Shown here one piece after another: positions 16,439 to 27,440 of a stretch of 64,000 nucleotides of DNA. Position numbers and translations under genes: made by a program. Origin of the DNA: CAYRPN01 sp964426135 (lineage in GTDB: Bacteria; Planctomycetota; Phycisphaerae; Phycisphaerales; Phycisphaeraceae); the NCBI GenBank assembly GCA_964426135.1, contig CAYRPN010000003.1, positions 27,052 to 91,051 on the forward strand. The letters are read 5' to 3'. The notes beneath the pieces are model-generated. The model did not search any database and was not told where the DNA came from. It saw only the letters and a list, made by a program, of their open reading frames with translations. Numbering within the stretch: the stretch's first letter is position 1; each line of letters opens with the position of its first letter.

Positions 16439-18187
16439 ATGCCCCCCGCCACTGACGCCCCCGCCGCTCCCGCGCCTTCCACTGCAACTGCGAAGGAGCC
16501 GGTGCTTAACAAGTTCAGCCGCATCCTCACGCAGCCCAAGCAGCGCGGCATTTCGCAGGCCATGCTCTATGCCACGGGCATGACTGAGGAGGACATGAAC
16601 AAGGCGCAGGTCGGCATCACCGCGATGGCGTGGGACGGCAACCCGTGCAACATGCATCTGGGGCGCCTCGCCGACGAAGTGAAGAAAGCCGTGAGCGGCC
16701 CGAAGATGATCGGCCTGCGCTTCTACACCATCGGCGTCAGCGACGGCATCAGCATGGGCACCGACGGCATGAGCTACTCGCTCCAGTCGCGCGACATCAT
16801 CGCCGACTCCATCGAAACCGTCATGAGCGCTCAATATTACGACGGCCTCATCGCCATCCCCGGCTGCGACAAGAACATGCCAGGCTGCATCATGGCGATC
16901 GGTCGGCTCAACCGGCCTGCCCTGTGCGTCTACGGCGGCACCATCCGCGCCGGTTGCACCGTCTTCGGCGGCAAGAAGCAGGCACGCGATATCGTCTCCG
17001 CCGCGCAGTCCTACGGCGAAGCGATGGAAGGCACTATCACCGAAGAGCAGCGCAAGGAAATCGTCCGCAAGAGCTGCCCCGGTGCCGGCGCCTGCGGCGG
17101 CATGTACACCGCCAACACCATGGCCAGCGCCATCGAAGCGCTGGGCATGTCGCTCCCCTACTCCTCTTCGATTCCCGCGGAGGATCCCGCCAAGCTCGAC
17201 GAATGCCGGCAGGCGGCGGCGGCGATTCAGAAACTCCTCGAACTCGATCTCAAGCCCAGCGACATCATGACCCGCGAAGCGTTCGAGAATGCCATGGTCG
17301 TGGTCACCGCGACTGGCGGTTCGACGAATGCTGTGCTGCACCTGATCGCCATGGCGCGGAGCGTGGGCGTCGATCTGACCATCGATGATTTCCAGACCGT
17401 CAGCGATCGCGTGCCCTTCCTGGCGGACCTCAAACCCAGCGGCAAATACGTGATGGAAGACCTGCACGCCGTCGGCGGCACGCCGGGGCTGATGCGATAC
17501 CTGCTCGCGCACGGCTTCCTCAACGGCGACTGCATGACCGTCACCGGCAAGACCCTCGCCCAGAACCTGGCGAGCCTGCCCGGACTGCGCGAAGGACAGG
17601 ACGTCATCCGTCCGCTGGACAATCCGATCAAGTCCAGCGGCCACATCCAGATTCTCTACGGCAATCTTTCACCCGAAGGCGCGGTGGCGAAAATCACCGG
17701 CAAAGAAGGCCTGAAATTCACCGGCGTCGCCAAGTGCTACGACTGCGAAGAAGACATGCTTGCCGGAATGGAGCGCCACGAAATCAAGAAGGGCATGGTC
17801 ATCGTCATCCGCTACGAGGGACCGAAGGGTGGTCCGGGCATGCCCGAGATGCTCACGCCCACCAGCCTCATCATGGGCGCCGGCATGGCCAAGGACGTGG
17901 CGCTCGTGACCGACGGCCGATTCTCCGGCGGCAGCCACGGCTTCATCATCGGCCACGTCACGCCGGAAGCGCAGGAAGGCGGCCCGATCGCCGTCGTGCA
18001 GGATGGCGACATCATCACCGTCGACGCAGAGACCCGCACGCTGACCATCGACAATATCGACGACGAGGAACTGGCGCTAAGGCAGCGCGCGTGGGAAGCG
18101 CCGCCGCTGAAAAAGACGCGCGGCACGCTCTACAAATACATCAAGAATGTGAAGAGCGCCAGCGAGGGTTGCGTGACGGATGAGTGA
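16439..18187 (+). CDS. ilvD: Dihydroxy-acid dehydratase
   Basis: Fe-S enzyme that dehydrates 2,3-dihydroxy-isovalerate and its homologue to the 2-keto acids for valine, isoleucine and leucine synthesis. It has 582 residues. Cluster and active-site motifs are visible: GNPCNMHL (about 64-71), [12 protein letters not shown] (about 142-153), [17 protein letters not shown] (about 212-228) and the C-terminal [16 protein letters not shown]. The length fits the family. It stands apart from other ilv genes. The next gene starts 31 bases downstream and is unrelated in function. Confidence 0.97.
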   Translation: MPPATDAPAAPAPSTATAKEPVLNKFSRILTQPKQRGISQAMLYATGMTEEDMNKAQVGITAMAWDGNPCNMHLGRLADEVKKAVSGPKMIGLRFYTIGVSDGISMGTDGMSYSLQSRDIIADSIETVMSAQYYDGLIAIPGCDKNMPGCIMAIGRLNRPALCVYGGTIRAGCTVFGGKKQARDIVSAAQSYGEAMEGTITEEQRKEIVRKSCPGAGACGGMYTANTMASAIEALGMSLPYSSSIPAEDPAKLDECRQAAAAIQKLLELDLKPSDIMTREAFENAMVVVTATGGSTNAVLHLIAMARSVGVDLTIDDFQTVSDRVPFLADLKPSGKYVMEDLHAVGGTPGLMRYLLAHGFLNGDCMTVTGKTLAQNLASLPGLREGQDVIRPLDNPIKSSGHIQILYGNLSPEGAVAKITGKEGLKFTGVAKCYDCEEDMLAGMERHEIKKGMVIVIRYEGPKGGPGMPEMLTPTSLIMGAGMAKDVALVTDGRFSGGSHGFIIGHVTPEAQEGGPIAVVQDGDIITVDAETRTLTIDNIDDEELALRQRAWEAPPLKKTRGTLYKYIKNVKSASEGCVTDE

Positions 18188-18218
18188 GTAACTTTCGGAC
18201 TCATTTCGAGCGAACAGC

Positions 18219-18839
18219 ATGGATACAGTCTGGCCCGCCCAATTCGACTATCTGGCGCCAGCGGCCGAGATCATTGGTGATCGAACCCAAGACGATGAGA
18301 TGCAGTTGCTCATCAAGAGCCTCAGCGCAGACGATCTCCATGTCTTGGGCAAAGTCTACGAGCAGATCATCGCGCGTCAGGATGAGCCGCTACTCGATGA
18401 CTGGCTTGATAACCCTCCCGGTTCGGCGAATGTGTCCTTTCAAAGCGCGCGTTCACGGATGTTCTCGCTCCTGATCTTCTTCGACCACCTCGCCGATGCC
18501 AACATTCACCCGTTCGCGTCCCACGCCGGACGGTTCGAGAAGGCCTGCGTGCCGCCTCGCCTCGACTGGTCTGAGTTGCCGCGTTCACTGGATTTCATCA
18601 AGGATATTGCACGAAATTACGGCGGCTACCAGAGCGAGAGACTACTTCGCCGACTTCTTCGGCGTTTGTCAGCAGATGAACGCATGCGAATTCGACTTGC
18701 GGTGAAGCAGTTGAATCAAGGCCAGACACGATTCGCTTTAGATGAATGGTGTCTGAGTCGAGAAGATGATCAACGATTAACTGGAGATTGGGGACACGCG
18801 GCACTTGGATTCCTGAACTGGATTGAAGACAAAGTCTGA
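18219..18839 (+). CDS. Hypothetical protein
   Basis: 206 residues, not recognised. Soluble, with no signal peptide or membrane segment; it looks mainly helical (SADDLHVLGKVYEQIIAR; RLLRRLLRRLSADERMRIRL). The base composition is visibly less GC-rich than flanking ilvD and the aminotransferase, and codon choice is less biased to G/C in third positions, which may indicate acquisition from elsewhere. It sits between ilvD and the DegT gene with short gaps (31 and 14 bases), so it may be cotranscribed. Confidence 0.7.
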   Translation: MDTVWPAQFDYLAPAAEIIGDRTQDDEMQLLIKSLSADDLHVLGKVYEQIIARQDEPLLDDWLDNPPGSANVSFQSARSRMFSLLIFFDHLADANIHPFASHAGRFEKACVPPRLDWSELPRSLDFIKDIARNYGGYQSERLLRRLLRRLSADERMRIRLAVKQLNQGQTRFALDEWCLSREDDQRLTGDWGHAALGFLNWIEDKV

Positions 18840-18853
18840 CCTTGGATAACAGA

Positions 18854-19981
18854 ATGTCGCAAACGCAAGCTATTCCAATTCTCGACCTCTCCGGCGAAAT
18901 TGCCTCGCTCTGGCCGCAGCTCACCGACGCCGTGATGCGCGTGATGAAAAGCGGGCAGTTCATCCTCGGCCCCGAAGTAGCTGCATTTGAGAGTGAGGCG
19001 GCGAAATATCTCGGCGCCAAGCACGCCATCGGCTGCAACAGCGGCACCGACGCCCTCGTGATCGCGCTGCGGGCGCTGGGCATCAAACCCGGCGATGAGG
19101 TCATCACCACGCCGTTCTCTTTCGTCGCCACCGCCGGCGCGATCAGCATCATCGGGGCGAAGCCGGTGTTCTGCGACATCGAGCCGGCGACGTTCAACAT
19201 CGACCCCGCCCAGATCGAAGCGAAGATCACCGCGAAGACGAAAGCCATCATTCCCGTTCATCTCTTCGGGCAGGCCGCGGACATGGATGCGATCGTCGCG
19301 GTTGCGAAGAAGCACGGCCTGCGCATTCTTGAAGACGTCGCTCAGGCATTCGGCGGACGCTATAAGGGCCGGATGCTCGGCACGCTCGGCGACCTCGCGG
19401 GCTGGTCGTTCTTCCCCACGAAGAACCTGGGCGCCTACGGCGACGCGGGACTGATCACGACGGATGACGACAAACTCGCCGATCTTGCCCGCATGCTGCG
19501 CGTGCATGGTTCCAAGAAGCGTTACCACAACGAGCTCGATGGCTACAACTCCCGCCTCGACGCGCTGCAGGCGGCGATCCTGCGCGTGAAGCTGCCGCAC
19601 ATCGACGAGTGGAACAGGCAGCGCCGCGCGGCGGCCGATCGCTACGACGCGATGTTGAAGAGCGTGCCCGGCATCGTCACCCCGCAGCGTGCCGCTTACG
19701 CCGAGCACGTGTTCCATCAGTACACCGTGCGCGTCACCCGCGCCCATGCGACGGTCGGCACTGCCGCCAATCCGCGCGACGCCCTGGTGCAGCGCGTGAA
19801 CGAGCGCGGCATCGGCGCGATGGTCTATTACCCGATCCCCATTAACCGGCTGCCGGTTTATGCCCACATCGGCGGCGTGTTCAAGCACACCGATCAGGCG
19901 TGTAACGAGGTGATGAGCCTGCCGATGTGGCCTGGCATCAGTGAAGACACGCAGCACGCGGTCGTGGCGGCGATGGGATAA
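18854..19981 (+). CDS. DegT/DnrJ/EryC1/StrS family PLP-dependent aminotransferase
   Basis: 375-residue sugar aminotransferase of the type that makes amino sugars for cell-surface glycans. The PLP-lysine is K190 in SFFPTKNLGAYGDAG. Other family motifs are GCNSGTDALVIAL (60-72), TTPFSFVATAGAI (85-97) and EDVAQAFGG (160-168, Asp contacting the PLP nitrogen). ATG at 18854 is preferred to a TTG four codons earlier. The substrate cannot be assigned because no nucleotide-sugar pathway genes are nearby. Confidence 0.92.
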   Translation: MSQTQAIPILDLSGEIASLWPQLTDAVMRVMKSGQFILGPEVAAFESEAAKYLGAKHAIGCNSGTDALVIALRALGIKPGDEVITTPFSFVATAGAISIIGAKPVFCDIEPATFNIDPAQIEAKITAKTKAIIPVHLFGQAADMDAIVAVAKKHGLRILEDVAQAFGGRYKGRMLGTLGDLAGWSFFPTKNLGAYGDAGLITTDDDKLADLARMLRVHGSKKRYHNELDGYNSRLDALQAAILRVKLPHIDEWNRQRRAAADRYDAMLKSVPGIVTPQRAAYAEHVFHQYTVRVTRAHATVGTAANPRDALVQRVNERGIGAMVYYPIPINRLPVYAHIGGVFKHTDQACNEVMSLPMWPGISEDTQHAVVAAMG

Positions 19982-20041
19982 CACACCGAGCAGCGCCTTT
20001 CGCCGCGCACGGCTCCATCACTCGCAGAAAAATAGTTGCGT

Positions 20042-20536
20042 TCAGTGCCCGTGAGCCGGAGCGTGGGCCGCCGGGGCGTGGGCCTTCGTCTCGTGACCAT
20101 GGCTCGCGCCATGACCGTGATCGTCATGGGCATGATCGTCGTGGCCATGCGCGTCGGCGGGATCGGGCGGCTCAGGCGTCTTGAGCTTCATTGCCAGCGG
20201 GCCGATGATCGCGGCGAGCACGAAGAGCGCCACCGCCCAGAACACCACCCTGCCGTACCAAGGCGTCTGTCCTTCACCAGGCTTGAGCAGATGCGTCGAT
20301 TCGGGATGCTCCGCGCCGCCGGCCTTGCCGTCATGTCCCGTCGCCTTGCCCGCGTCGCCTGCCGGCGCCGATTCCTTGGCGGCCGCCATCGTCGCCGTCG
20401 TCGCCGCCTGCCGGGCGAACTCCTGCTCCGGCCCGGGCACCTGCATCATCGCCACGCCCGCCGCCTGCCAGCCCAGCCACAGGCCCAGCACCACGCCGAC
20501 GAACTTCAACCCGAATCGTTTGACGCGCTTGTTCAT
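20042..20536 (-). CDS. Two-span membrane protein with histidine-rich tail
   Basis: Unrecognised 164-residue protein. Hydrophobic segments lie at about 10-30 and 96-116. Between them is an Ala/Gly/Lys-rich, likely extracytoplasmic stretch. The last 35 residues are packed with His and Asp (HGHDDHAHDDHGHGASHGH), a typical Ni/Zn/Co/Cu-binding tail. No metal transporter or metalloenzyme gene is adjacent. The function is unknown; metal storage or chaperoning at the membrane is a guess from composition alone. Confidence 0.7.
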   Translation of the reverse strand: MNKRVKRFGLKFVGVVLGLWLGWQAAGVAMMQVPGPEQEFARQAATTATMAAAKESAPAGDAGKATGHDGKAGGAEHPESTHLLKPGEGQTPWYGRVVFWAVALFVLAAIIGPLAMKLKTPEPPDPADAHGHDDHAHDDHGHGASHGHETKAHAPAAHAPAHGH

Positions 20537-20630
20537 AGAGCAACCTCAACTGCCCGGCAGTGTGCGGGCCGACGCATTCTAATGCGATCGCTACGATCTC
20601 GCCAAAACGCCTTGCCCCTGGAGATTGCTT

Positions 20631-21035
20631 ATGTTCTGGACCGTCATCCTGCTCATCTGTTCCAACGTGTTCATGACCATCGCCTGGTACGACCATCTGC
20701 GCAACAAGCAGACCGTGCTCTGGCTTGCGATCCTGACGAGCTGGGGCATTGCGTTCGTCGAGTACTGTTTCCAGGTGCCGGCGAATCGCCTGGGCTCCAA
20801 CGCGGGGATCAGTGCGTACAAGCTGAAGACGATTCAGGAGGTCATCACGCTCAGCGTGTTCATCCTGTTCGCGTGGTATCGCCTGGGCGAACCGCTGAAG
20901 TGGAATTACCTGGTTGGATTCGTGCTGATCTGCGTCGGAGCCGCGTTTGTGTTCGCTCCCTGGGCCCAGCAGCCGCCGGCGAAGGGCGAACCGATGCCGC
21001 GCGTCGAGGCGGCCGTTGATGCCGTTGCGAAATGA
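20631..21035 (+). CDS. DMT-type small membrane protein (DUF486)
   Basis: 134-residue protein with four hydrophobic segments, matching the DUF486 family of the drug/metabolite-transporter clan. The family's conserved blocks are visible: FVEYCFQVPANRLG and LKTIQEVITLSVFILFAW. ATG at 20631 follows GGAG by eight bases. The C-terminal 20 residues are hydrophilic. It is probably a small multidrug-resistance-like transporter, but DUF486 members are uncharacterised. Confidence 0.85.
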   Translation: MFWTVILLICSNVFMTIAWYDHLRNKQTVLWLAILTSWGIAFVEYCFQVPANRLGSNAGISAYKLKTIQEVITLSVFILFAWYRLGEPLKWNYLVGFVLICVGAAFVFAPWAQQPPAKGEPMPRVEAAVDAVAK

Positions 21036-21156
21036 GCGCGCCGTTCCGATAGGTCCAATGAAGGTGCTTGCCCCGCTCCGGCGGTCGCCCCGCGCTCACA
21101 CATGTGCCGCGCTGTCATCGGCCTCATTCGAGCGGCCACCTCGCGCCTCGCGGAAC

Positions 21157-21180
21157 GGAGCAAGCTCCGTCGCTAAACGG
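21157..21180. repeat. Short hairpin repeat, family G
   Basis: GGAGCAAGCTCCGTCGCTAA followed by ACGG, matching the unit at 12002, 31438 and 62063. A possible partner arm (CTTGCCCCGCTCC) lies at about 21067. Confidence 0.6.
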
Positions 21181-21231
21181 TTCGCGCTCATTGCCGACGT
21201 ATACTGTGTTGAACATCCAGGTGAAATCACC

Positions 21232-22425
21232 ATGTCCCACCCAATTCGCGTTTTCGTCGCCCTGCTGCTCATGACGACGGTCGCACTCGCCGCACCCGTC
21301 GATGACTGGAACGCCGCGATCGATGCGGGGAAAAAAGCGTATGCGGAAAAGAAACCCGACGACGCCTTGAAGCACTTCGAGCAGGCGGTGAAGATCGCCG
21401 AGGGGTTCGGCGAGAAAGACGCGCGGCTGGCGGGCAGCCTCGATCACCTGGGCGCGATCTACAGCCAGCAGAAGCAATACGCCAAGGCCGAGCCGCTTTT
21501 CAAACGTGCGATTGCGATCATCGAAGCCGCCCGGGATCCGGGCCACACCGATCTGATCATCACGCTGCAAAACCTTGCGACGGTGTACCGCGAGACGGGC
21601 AAACTCGACGACGCTGAGGTTCTTTACAAGCGCACTCAGGCGATCGTGGAGGCGACCTTCGGCAAAGACGACGAGCGCGTGGCCACCGCGCTGAACAATC
21701 TCGCCGCGCTGGAAGGCCTGCGCAATCGCCACGACAAAGTGGCAGCGCTGCTCGAACAGGCGCTGGCGATCCGCGCGAGCAAGCTCGGCGCCGAGTCGCC
21801 TGTCGTGGCCCAGACCTGTGCTGATCTGGGCAACACGTACTTCCGATTGCAGAAACTCGACGACGCGGAGAAGCACTACACGCGCAGCCTTGCGATTCAA
21901 AAGAAGCTCGCGCCGGGCAAGCAGGCCGAGTACGACGCGCTGGGCCGGCTGGCACAGTTGCTCGAGTTCCGTAAGAAGTTCGCCGACGCCCTGCCGCTGC
22001 GCAAGCGCATGCTGGAAGTGCTGGAAGCGAATGTAGGCAAGGATCACGCCCAGGTCGGCGTCGCGGCCTATCTTCTCGGCAACACGCACGCGGCGCTGGA
22101 GCAGAACACCGAAGCCGAAGTCCTGTTTCAACGCGCCCTGGTGATCGCCGAGAAAGGCGGAGCGAACAACCTGGAGGCGGGAAAGGCCGCGTTCAGCCTC
22201 GGCCGACTTTACGCGCAGGCGAAAAAGTGGGATCAGGCGGAGCCGATGTGCAAAAAATCCATCGCGATTTTCCAGCGCAACCCCGGGCCCGGCAGTCCGC
22301 TCTACGCGATCGCCGTGCTCAACTACGCGGCGGTCATGGAGGCGACGGGTCGCAAGGCGGAGGCACAGAAACTGAAGGATCTCGTGGCCGCGCTGCAGAA
22401 GCAGACGGACAAGGACAAGAAGTGA
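21232..22425 (+). CDS. Secreted tetratricopeptide-repeat protein
   Basis: 397 residues with a signal peptide (about 1-20, ending LAAPV) and then eight or nine TPR units of the kinesin-light-chain / TPR_12 type (for example LGAIYSQQKQYAKAEPLFKR and LGRLYAQAKKWDQAEPMCKK). It is a protein-interaction scaffold, probably periplasmic. ATG at 21232 has AGGTGA upstream; the frame extends further 5' but through repeat sequence. The partner is unknown and no operon is obvious. Confidence 0.85.
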   Translation: MSHPIRVFVALLLMTTVALAAPVDDWNAAIDAGKKAYAEKKPDDALKHFEQAVKIAEGFGEKDARLAGSLDHLGAIYSQQKQYAKAEPLFKRAIAIIEAARDPGHTDLIITLQNLATVYRETGKLDDAEVLYKRTQAIVEATFGKDDERVATALNNLAALEGLRNRHDKVAALLEQALAIRASKLGAESPVVAQTCADLGNTYFRLQKLDDAEKHYTRSLAIQKKLAPGKQAEYDALGRLAQLLEFRKKFADALPLRKRMLEVLEANVGKDHAQVGVAAYLLGNTHAALEQNTEAEVLFQRALVIAEKGGANNLEAGKAAFSLGRLYAQAKKWDQAEPMCKKSIAIFQRNPGPGSPLYAIAVLNYAAVMEATGRKAEAQKLKDLVAALQKQTDKDKK

Positions 22426-22474
22426 GCGGGCGCCCGGATGCCAGGTGCCGTTCTGTCGCCTATCCTATCGAGCC

Positions 22475-22927
22475 ATGACCTACCGAAGCCAGATCACTTA
22501 CGAACCTGCCCGCATCCACGCCGCCGCGATCTACTGCAGCGACGGCCGCGTCGGCGAGCACTTCGACGATTTTCTCCAGAACGGCCTGAAATTACCGCGC
22601 TACGACCGCGTCGCATTGCCCGGCGGACCAGCCTGCATCGCCGGTCACACCGAAGCGCACGTGGAGGAACAGGGCATCATCCAGGAACTGAATTTCCTCG
22701 CCGAGGTGCACGGACTGCAGCGCGTCGTGCTCATCGCCCATCAGGGCTGCGCATTTTATTCGACGCGGTTGGGACTACCTCCGACATTCACCGAGCACCA
22801 GCAGATGATCGACCTGATCAAGGCCTCGCGTTTCATCCAGCGCGTCACGCCGGTGAAACAGGTGGACGCATACATGGCCAAACTTACGGGCGGCCAGATT
22901 TTCTTTGACGAAGTGCGGCTGGAGTAG
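22475..22927 (+). CDS. Short beta-carbonic-anhydrase-like protein
   Basis: 150 residues. It shows the zinc and gating motifs of beta-carbonic anhydrases: CSDGR (C21, D23, R25) and H89-x-x-C92 in LIAHQGCAF, with ALPGGPA between them. If active it would interconvert CO2 and bicarbonate. It is clearly shorter than standard enzymes (about 200), lacking the N-terminal helical arm and the C-terminal region, and is probably a divergent sub-family. ATG at 22475 is the first start after a short leader; there is no strong Shine-Dalgarno. Confidence 0.7.
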   Translation: MTYRSQITYEPARIHAAAIYCSDGRVGEHFDDFLQNGLKLPRYDRVALPGGPACIAGHTEAHVEEQGIIQELNFLAEVHGLQRVVLIAHQGCAFYSTRLGLPPTFTEHQQMIDLIKASRFIQRVTPVKQVDAYMAKLTGGQIFFDEVRLE

Positions 22928-23007
22928 TGCCTGGTTTCGCGGCGTCCCGGCGCGCTCAGATCGGGAAGAGATTTCGGGCTCATCCGGCCAATGCGTACTC
23001 GTCTTGT

Positions 23008-23170
23008 CAGAGCCGGAGTCTGTGACTCCGGTTCGCCGAGCCGGATCGATGCCGGCGAGGCGAAACTCGGCGCGGCGGACGCACGGCCAGCCGGAAACGC
23101 AGGGCGCGAATTCGATTTGAAGCGGCATTGAGCCGCTTCAAATCGACCGGAGTCACAGACTCCGGCTCTG
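23008..23170. repeat. Inverted repeat with inner hairpin, family H
   Basis: The arms, CAGAGCCGGAGTCTGTGACT... at 23008 and its exact complement ending 23170, are 24 bases and perfect. Inside, 23112-23146 forms a second perfect hairpin with 15-base arms (TCGATTTGAAGCGGC). It lies in the gap before the decayed PhoD gene; the rest of that gap is empty. Confidence 0.75.
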
Positions 23171-23259
23171 TTCAGGACTCCGAAACGCCCGTTCCAACCG
23201 GTGTCAAGTACGCAAATAGCGGATGAGCCAGTTTTCAGCGCCATTCCCTGGAGGCAACC

Positions 23260-23980
23260 ATGCTTTGCCGTTTCCTGCTCGCATGCCTTGCGATCAACCT
23301 GGCGCTGGCTTCGACGCTGTGCGCCCAGGCGAAGAACGAACCATTCGCCGAGAAGGACTACAAGCGTTTCCACCAGGGGCCGCTGAAGAAAATCGTCGAG
23401 GGGAACGCGAGAGAGGCGTTTGAAGACTTGCTGAAACTGGAGAAGGAACTGCCGATTCATCATGCTCGACTGTCGGTACTACCGCACGAATCCCAGGGAT
23501 CCGAAGCCGAGCATGCTCGGGCCGGCGCAGAAGGCGTGGCTGCTGGAGACGTTGAAGAAATCGAAGGGCACGTTCCGCGTGATCTGTTCATCGGTGCCGT
23601 GGGTTTACGAGGCTAAAGGCGACAGCCTGGACACGTGGAACGGATACAAGGCGGAGCGAACGGAAATCTTCGATTTTCTCGCGGCGCACAAGATCGACGG
23701 CGTTCTATTGCTCTCGGCCGATCGCCATCGCTCCGATCTGTGGAAGATCGATCGCCCCAACGGATACGCCTTGTACGAGTTCAACAGTTCCCGCCTGACC
23801 AACATCCACAAACATCCGGAGATGAAGAACGCGATCTTCTCGTACAACAAGTCGCAGTCCTTCGGCCTGGTCACGTTCGATCTCACGGCGGCCGATCCGA
23901 CGGTGACCTACGCGGTGGTCAACATCGATGGCGAAAAGGTACACGAGATGACGGTGAAGAAGAGTTCGCTGACGCATTGA
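23260..23980 (+). pseudogene. Decayed PhoD-like phosphatase with internal deletion and frame change
   Basis: The first part (23260 to about 23460) encodes a signal peptide (LLACLAINLALASTLCAQA) and KIVEGNAREAFEDLLKLEKE. The second part, in another frame (from about 23462), encodes the C-terminal half of an alkaline phosphatase D: MLDCRYYRTNPRDPKPSMLG, ICSSVPW and GVLLLSADRHRSDLW. The central metal-binding region of PhoD is absent. Intact relatives are expected to join such a leader to a complete metallophosphatase domain, so I infer a large deletion ending near 23460. A short active product is unlikely. Confidence 0.75.
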
Positions 23981-24033
23981 CGCGGGGCGCGTGTTCAAGC
24001 ACGCTGAGTTTCCATTTCCGCTACCATGAGGCC

Positions 24034-25737
<1,704 letters not shown>

Positions 25738-26076
25738 GAGATGAAAGGGCCAAGGGAAGAAGGGCCAAGGGCCAAGGGGAAGAACCTTATCTTGGCACTT
25801 CGAGCCTGAGAACTTTTCCGCGTGGCCGCGGCTGGAGTCCGCGGAAGCCCCGGACGAGCGCGCAGGCGGACAACAGACTCGCGGAAATCGTGATTCGGCG
25901 GAGCAAGGTGAACCGTTCCGGGGCATCCGCCGAGCCTACTGCCCCGGCCCCCCAGAGGAGTTGTCAGTATCTCCGTGCCTCAGTTCAAGACATTTTTTTC
26001 TTCTCCGCCCTTCGGCCGTCCGCCCTCAACCCTCGGCCCTCACCCCTTGGCCCTCAACCCTTGGCCCTCTCTGCAA
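25738..26076. other. Intergenic region dominated by repeats
   Basis: GGGCCAAGGG-type units occur in direct copies at about 25747-25780 and in complement (CCCTTGGCCCTC) at about 26030-26070, bracketing a family I element at 25820-25955. No gene is seen; the downstream rdgB start sits right at the end of this block. Confidence 0.6.
25820..25955. repeat. Family I repeat copy 1
   Basis: Outer arms of the GGCCGGGGCTGGAGTCCGC / GCCCCGGCC type, with a conserved non-palindromic middle containing GCGGAAATCGTGATTCG and AAGGTG, then CCGTTCCGGGGCATCCGCCG. Two similar copies in the same orientation lie at 44807-44946 and 48858-48993. Confidence 0.8.
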
Positions 26077-26718
26077 ATGCCCATCCTCATCGCCACATCG
26101 AACCCGCACAAGATCGAAGAAATTCGCGAGACGCTGGCGGCGCTGCCTTCGCCGGTCATTGCGGAGTTTGTCGACTTGAAGCATGTGGGCAAGGTGATAC
26201 CTGAGCCGGACGAGGATCAGCCGACGTTCGAAGGCAACGCGGCGCTGAAGGCGCGGTACTACGCGGCGGCGGCGGGGTTGCCCTGCATCGCCGACGACAG
26301 CGGCTTGGAGGTCGATGCGCTGGGCGGCGCGCCGGGCGTGATCAGTGCGCGGTACGCCGGCGTGACCGGGCCGCGCTCCGTGGTGGATCCCGCGAACAAC
26401 CGGTTGATGATGCAGAGACTGGGCGACACGCCGAAGGAGAAGCGCACGGCCCGTTTCGTCTGCGCGATGGCGCTTTGCGTGCCTGGCCGCGAGCCGCTGG
26501 CGATCGTGCGAGGCGCCGTGGAAGGCCGCATCCTGACGCGCGATGAAGCTGGCAATGATGGTCGCGGACGCGGCGTGAACGGCTTCGGCTACGACCCGCT
26601 TTTTTTCATTTCATCGCAGGGCAAGACGACCGCCGAGCTGTCGTCCGCCGAGAAGAACGCGATCAGTCACCGCGGGCAAGCCACCCGCCTGATGGCGGAG
26701 CATCTGCGCCGCCTGTAG
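26077..26718 (+). CDS. rdgB: XTP/dITP diphosphatase (RdgB/HAM1 family)
   Basis: 213-residue house-cleaning enzyme that hydrolyses XTP, dITP and ITP to monophosphates and keeps non-canonical purines out of nucleic acids. The motifs are clear: ATSNPHKIEEI (5-15), DDSGLEVDALGGAPGVISAR (about 68-87), FGYDPLF and SHRGQA near the C-terminus. ATG at 26077 is the family start; upstream in-frame codons are repeat sequence. Monocistronic. Confidence 0.96.
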   Translation: MPILIATSNPHKIEEIRETLAALPSPVIAEFVDLKHVGKVIPEPDEDQPTFEGNAALKARYYAAAAGLPCIADDSGLEVDALGGAPGVISARYAGVTGPRSVVDPANNRLMMQRLGDTPKEKRTARFVCAMALCVPGREPLAIVRGAVEGRILTRDEAGNDGRGRGVNGFGYDPLFFISSQGKTTAELSSAEKNAISHRGQATRLMAEHLRRL

Positions 26719-26736
26719 TGACTGAGTGCCGAAATC

Positions 26737-26770
26737 AAAAAAGCCGAACGCCGCGCTCGCGACGTTCGGC
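26737..26770 (-). terminator. Rho-independent terminator of the CBS-domain gene
   Basis: On the minus strand the stem GCCGAACG/CGTTCGGC is followed by TTTTTT. It lies 33 bases beyond the CBS-protein stop. On the plus strand it follows rdgB without a U-run, so it mainly serves the minus gene. Confidence 0.85.
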
Positions 26771-26802
26771 GCCCGGTACGCTCCGGGATTGGGGGCATGG
26801 AA

Positions 26803-27258
26803 TCAGACGACGACGCTGACGGAGCTGAACCCGTAGATGTACTCGCGCATCGCGTCGACCGTCTTGGTCTGATCGACCATCAGGTGAGCATTCAGGTCGC
26901 CGATGGAAATCAGGCCCAGCATCCGCATCTCATCGTCGACGATCGGCAGGTGACGAATGCGCTTGTGCTTCATCAGGCTGCGAGCTTCGTCGATCGTGGT
27001 ATCGATGCTCGCCACGGTGATGCGCCGCGTCATGCAGTCGGTGACGAGCGTGCTGGACGGGTCGCGCTGCTCGGCGACGACGCGCTGGAGGATGTCGCGC
27101 TCGGTGAACATGCCGACGATCCGCCCGTCGCGCAGCACCGCCAGGGCGCCGATCTTGTGCTCGTTCATCAGCAGCGCCCCTTCGAGGACGGTGGCGTCTT
27201 CACCGATGGAAAGCACATGTGTCCCCTTCTCCGAGAGGATGTCACGAACGGTTGCCAT
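26803..27258 (-). CDS. CBS domain-pair protein
   Basis: 151-residue stand-alone pair of CBS domains (about 10-60 and 75-128), likely an adenine-nucleotide-binding regulator. The second domain has HLPIVDDEMRMLGLISIGDL. It starts MATVRDILSEKG with AAGGAG upstream. It is followed by a clear terminator. The partner is unknown; such small CBS proteins can act in energy sensing or redox regulation. Confidence 0.9.
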   Translation of the reverse strand: MATVRDILSEKGTHVLSIGEDATVLEGALLMNEHKIGALAVLRDGRIVGMFTERDILQRVVAEQRDPSSTLVTDCMTRRITVASIDTTIDEARSLMKHKRIRHLPIVDDEMRMLGLISIGDLNAHLMVDQTKTVDAMREYIYGFSSVSVVV

Positions 27259-27440
27259 GCGAGGCTCCTTTCATGTTTTGAAGAACCAGCCCTGTCAAGG
27301 GGAAAAATGCGTTGCCCCGTACCAGCACCTGACCCGCGAATGCGGACTGACGACAGGGGAAGTGTACCCCCGCCGACAGGGTGTTGGCAAGAAAAATCTG
27401 CGGGTAGCGCGAGTGATTTTTTCGGCCCGTTATCGGAAGA

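Noticed and set aside
23462..23980. A functional short phosphatase
   Set aside because: It lacks the N-terminal half of the metal site and a signal peptide in its own frame; better explained as a remnant.
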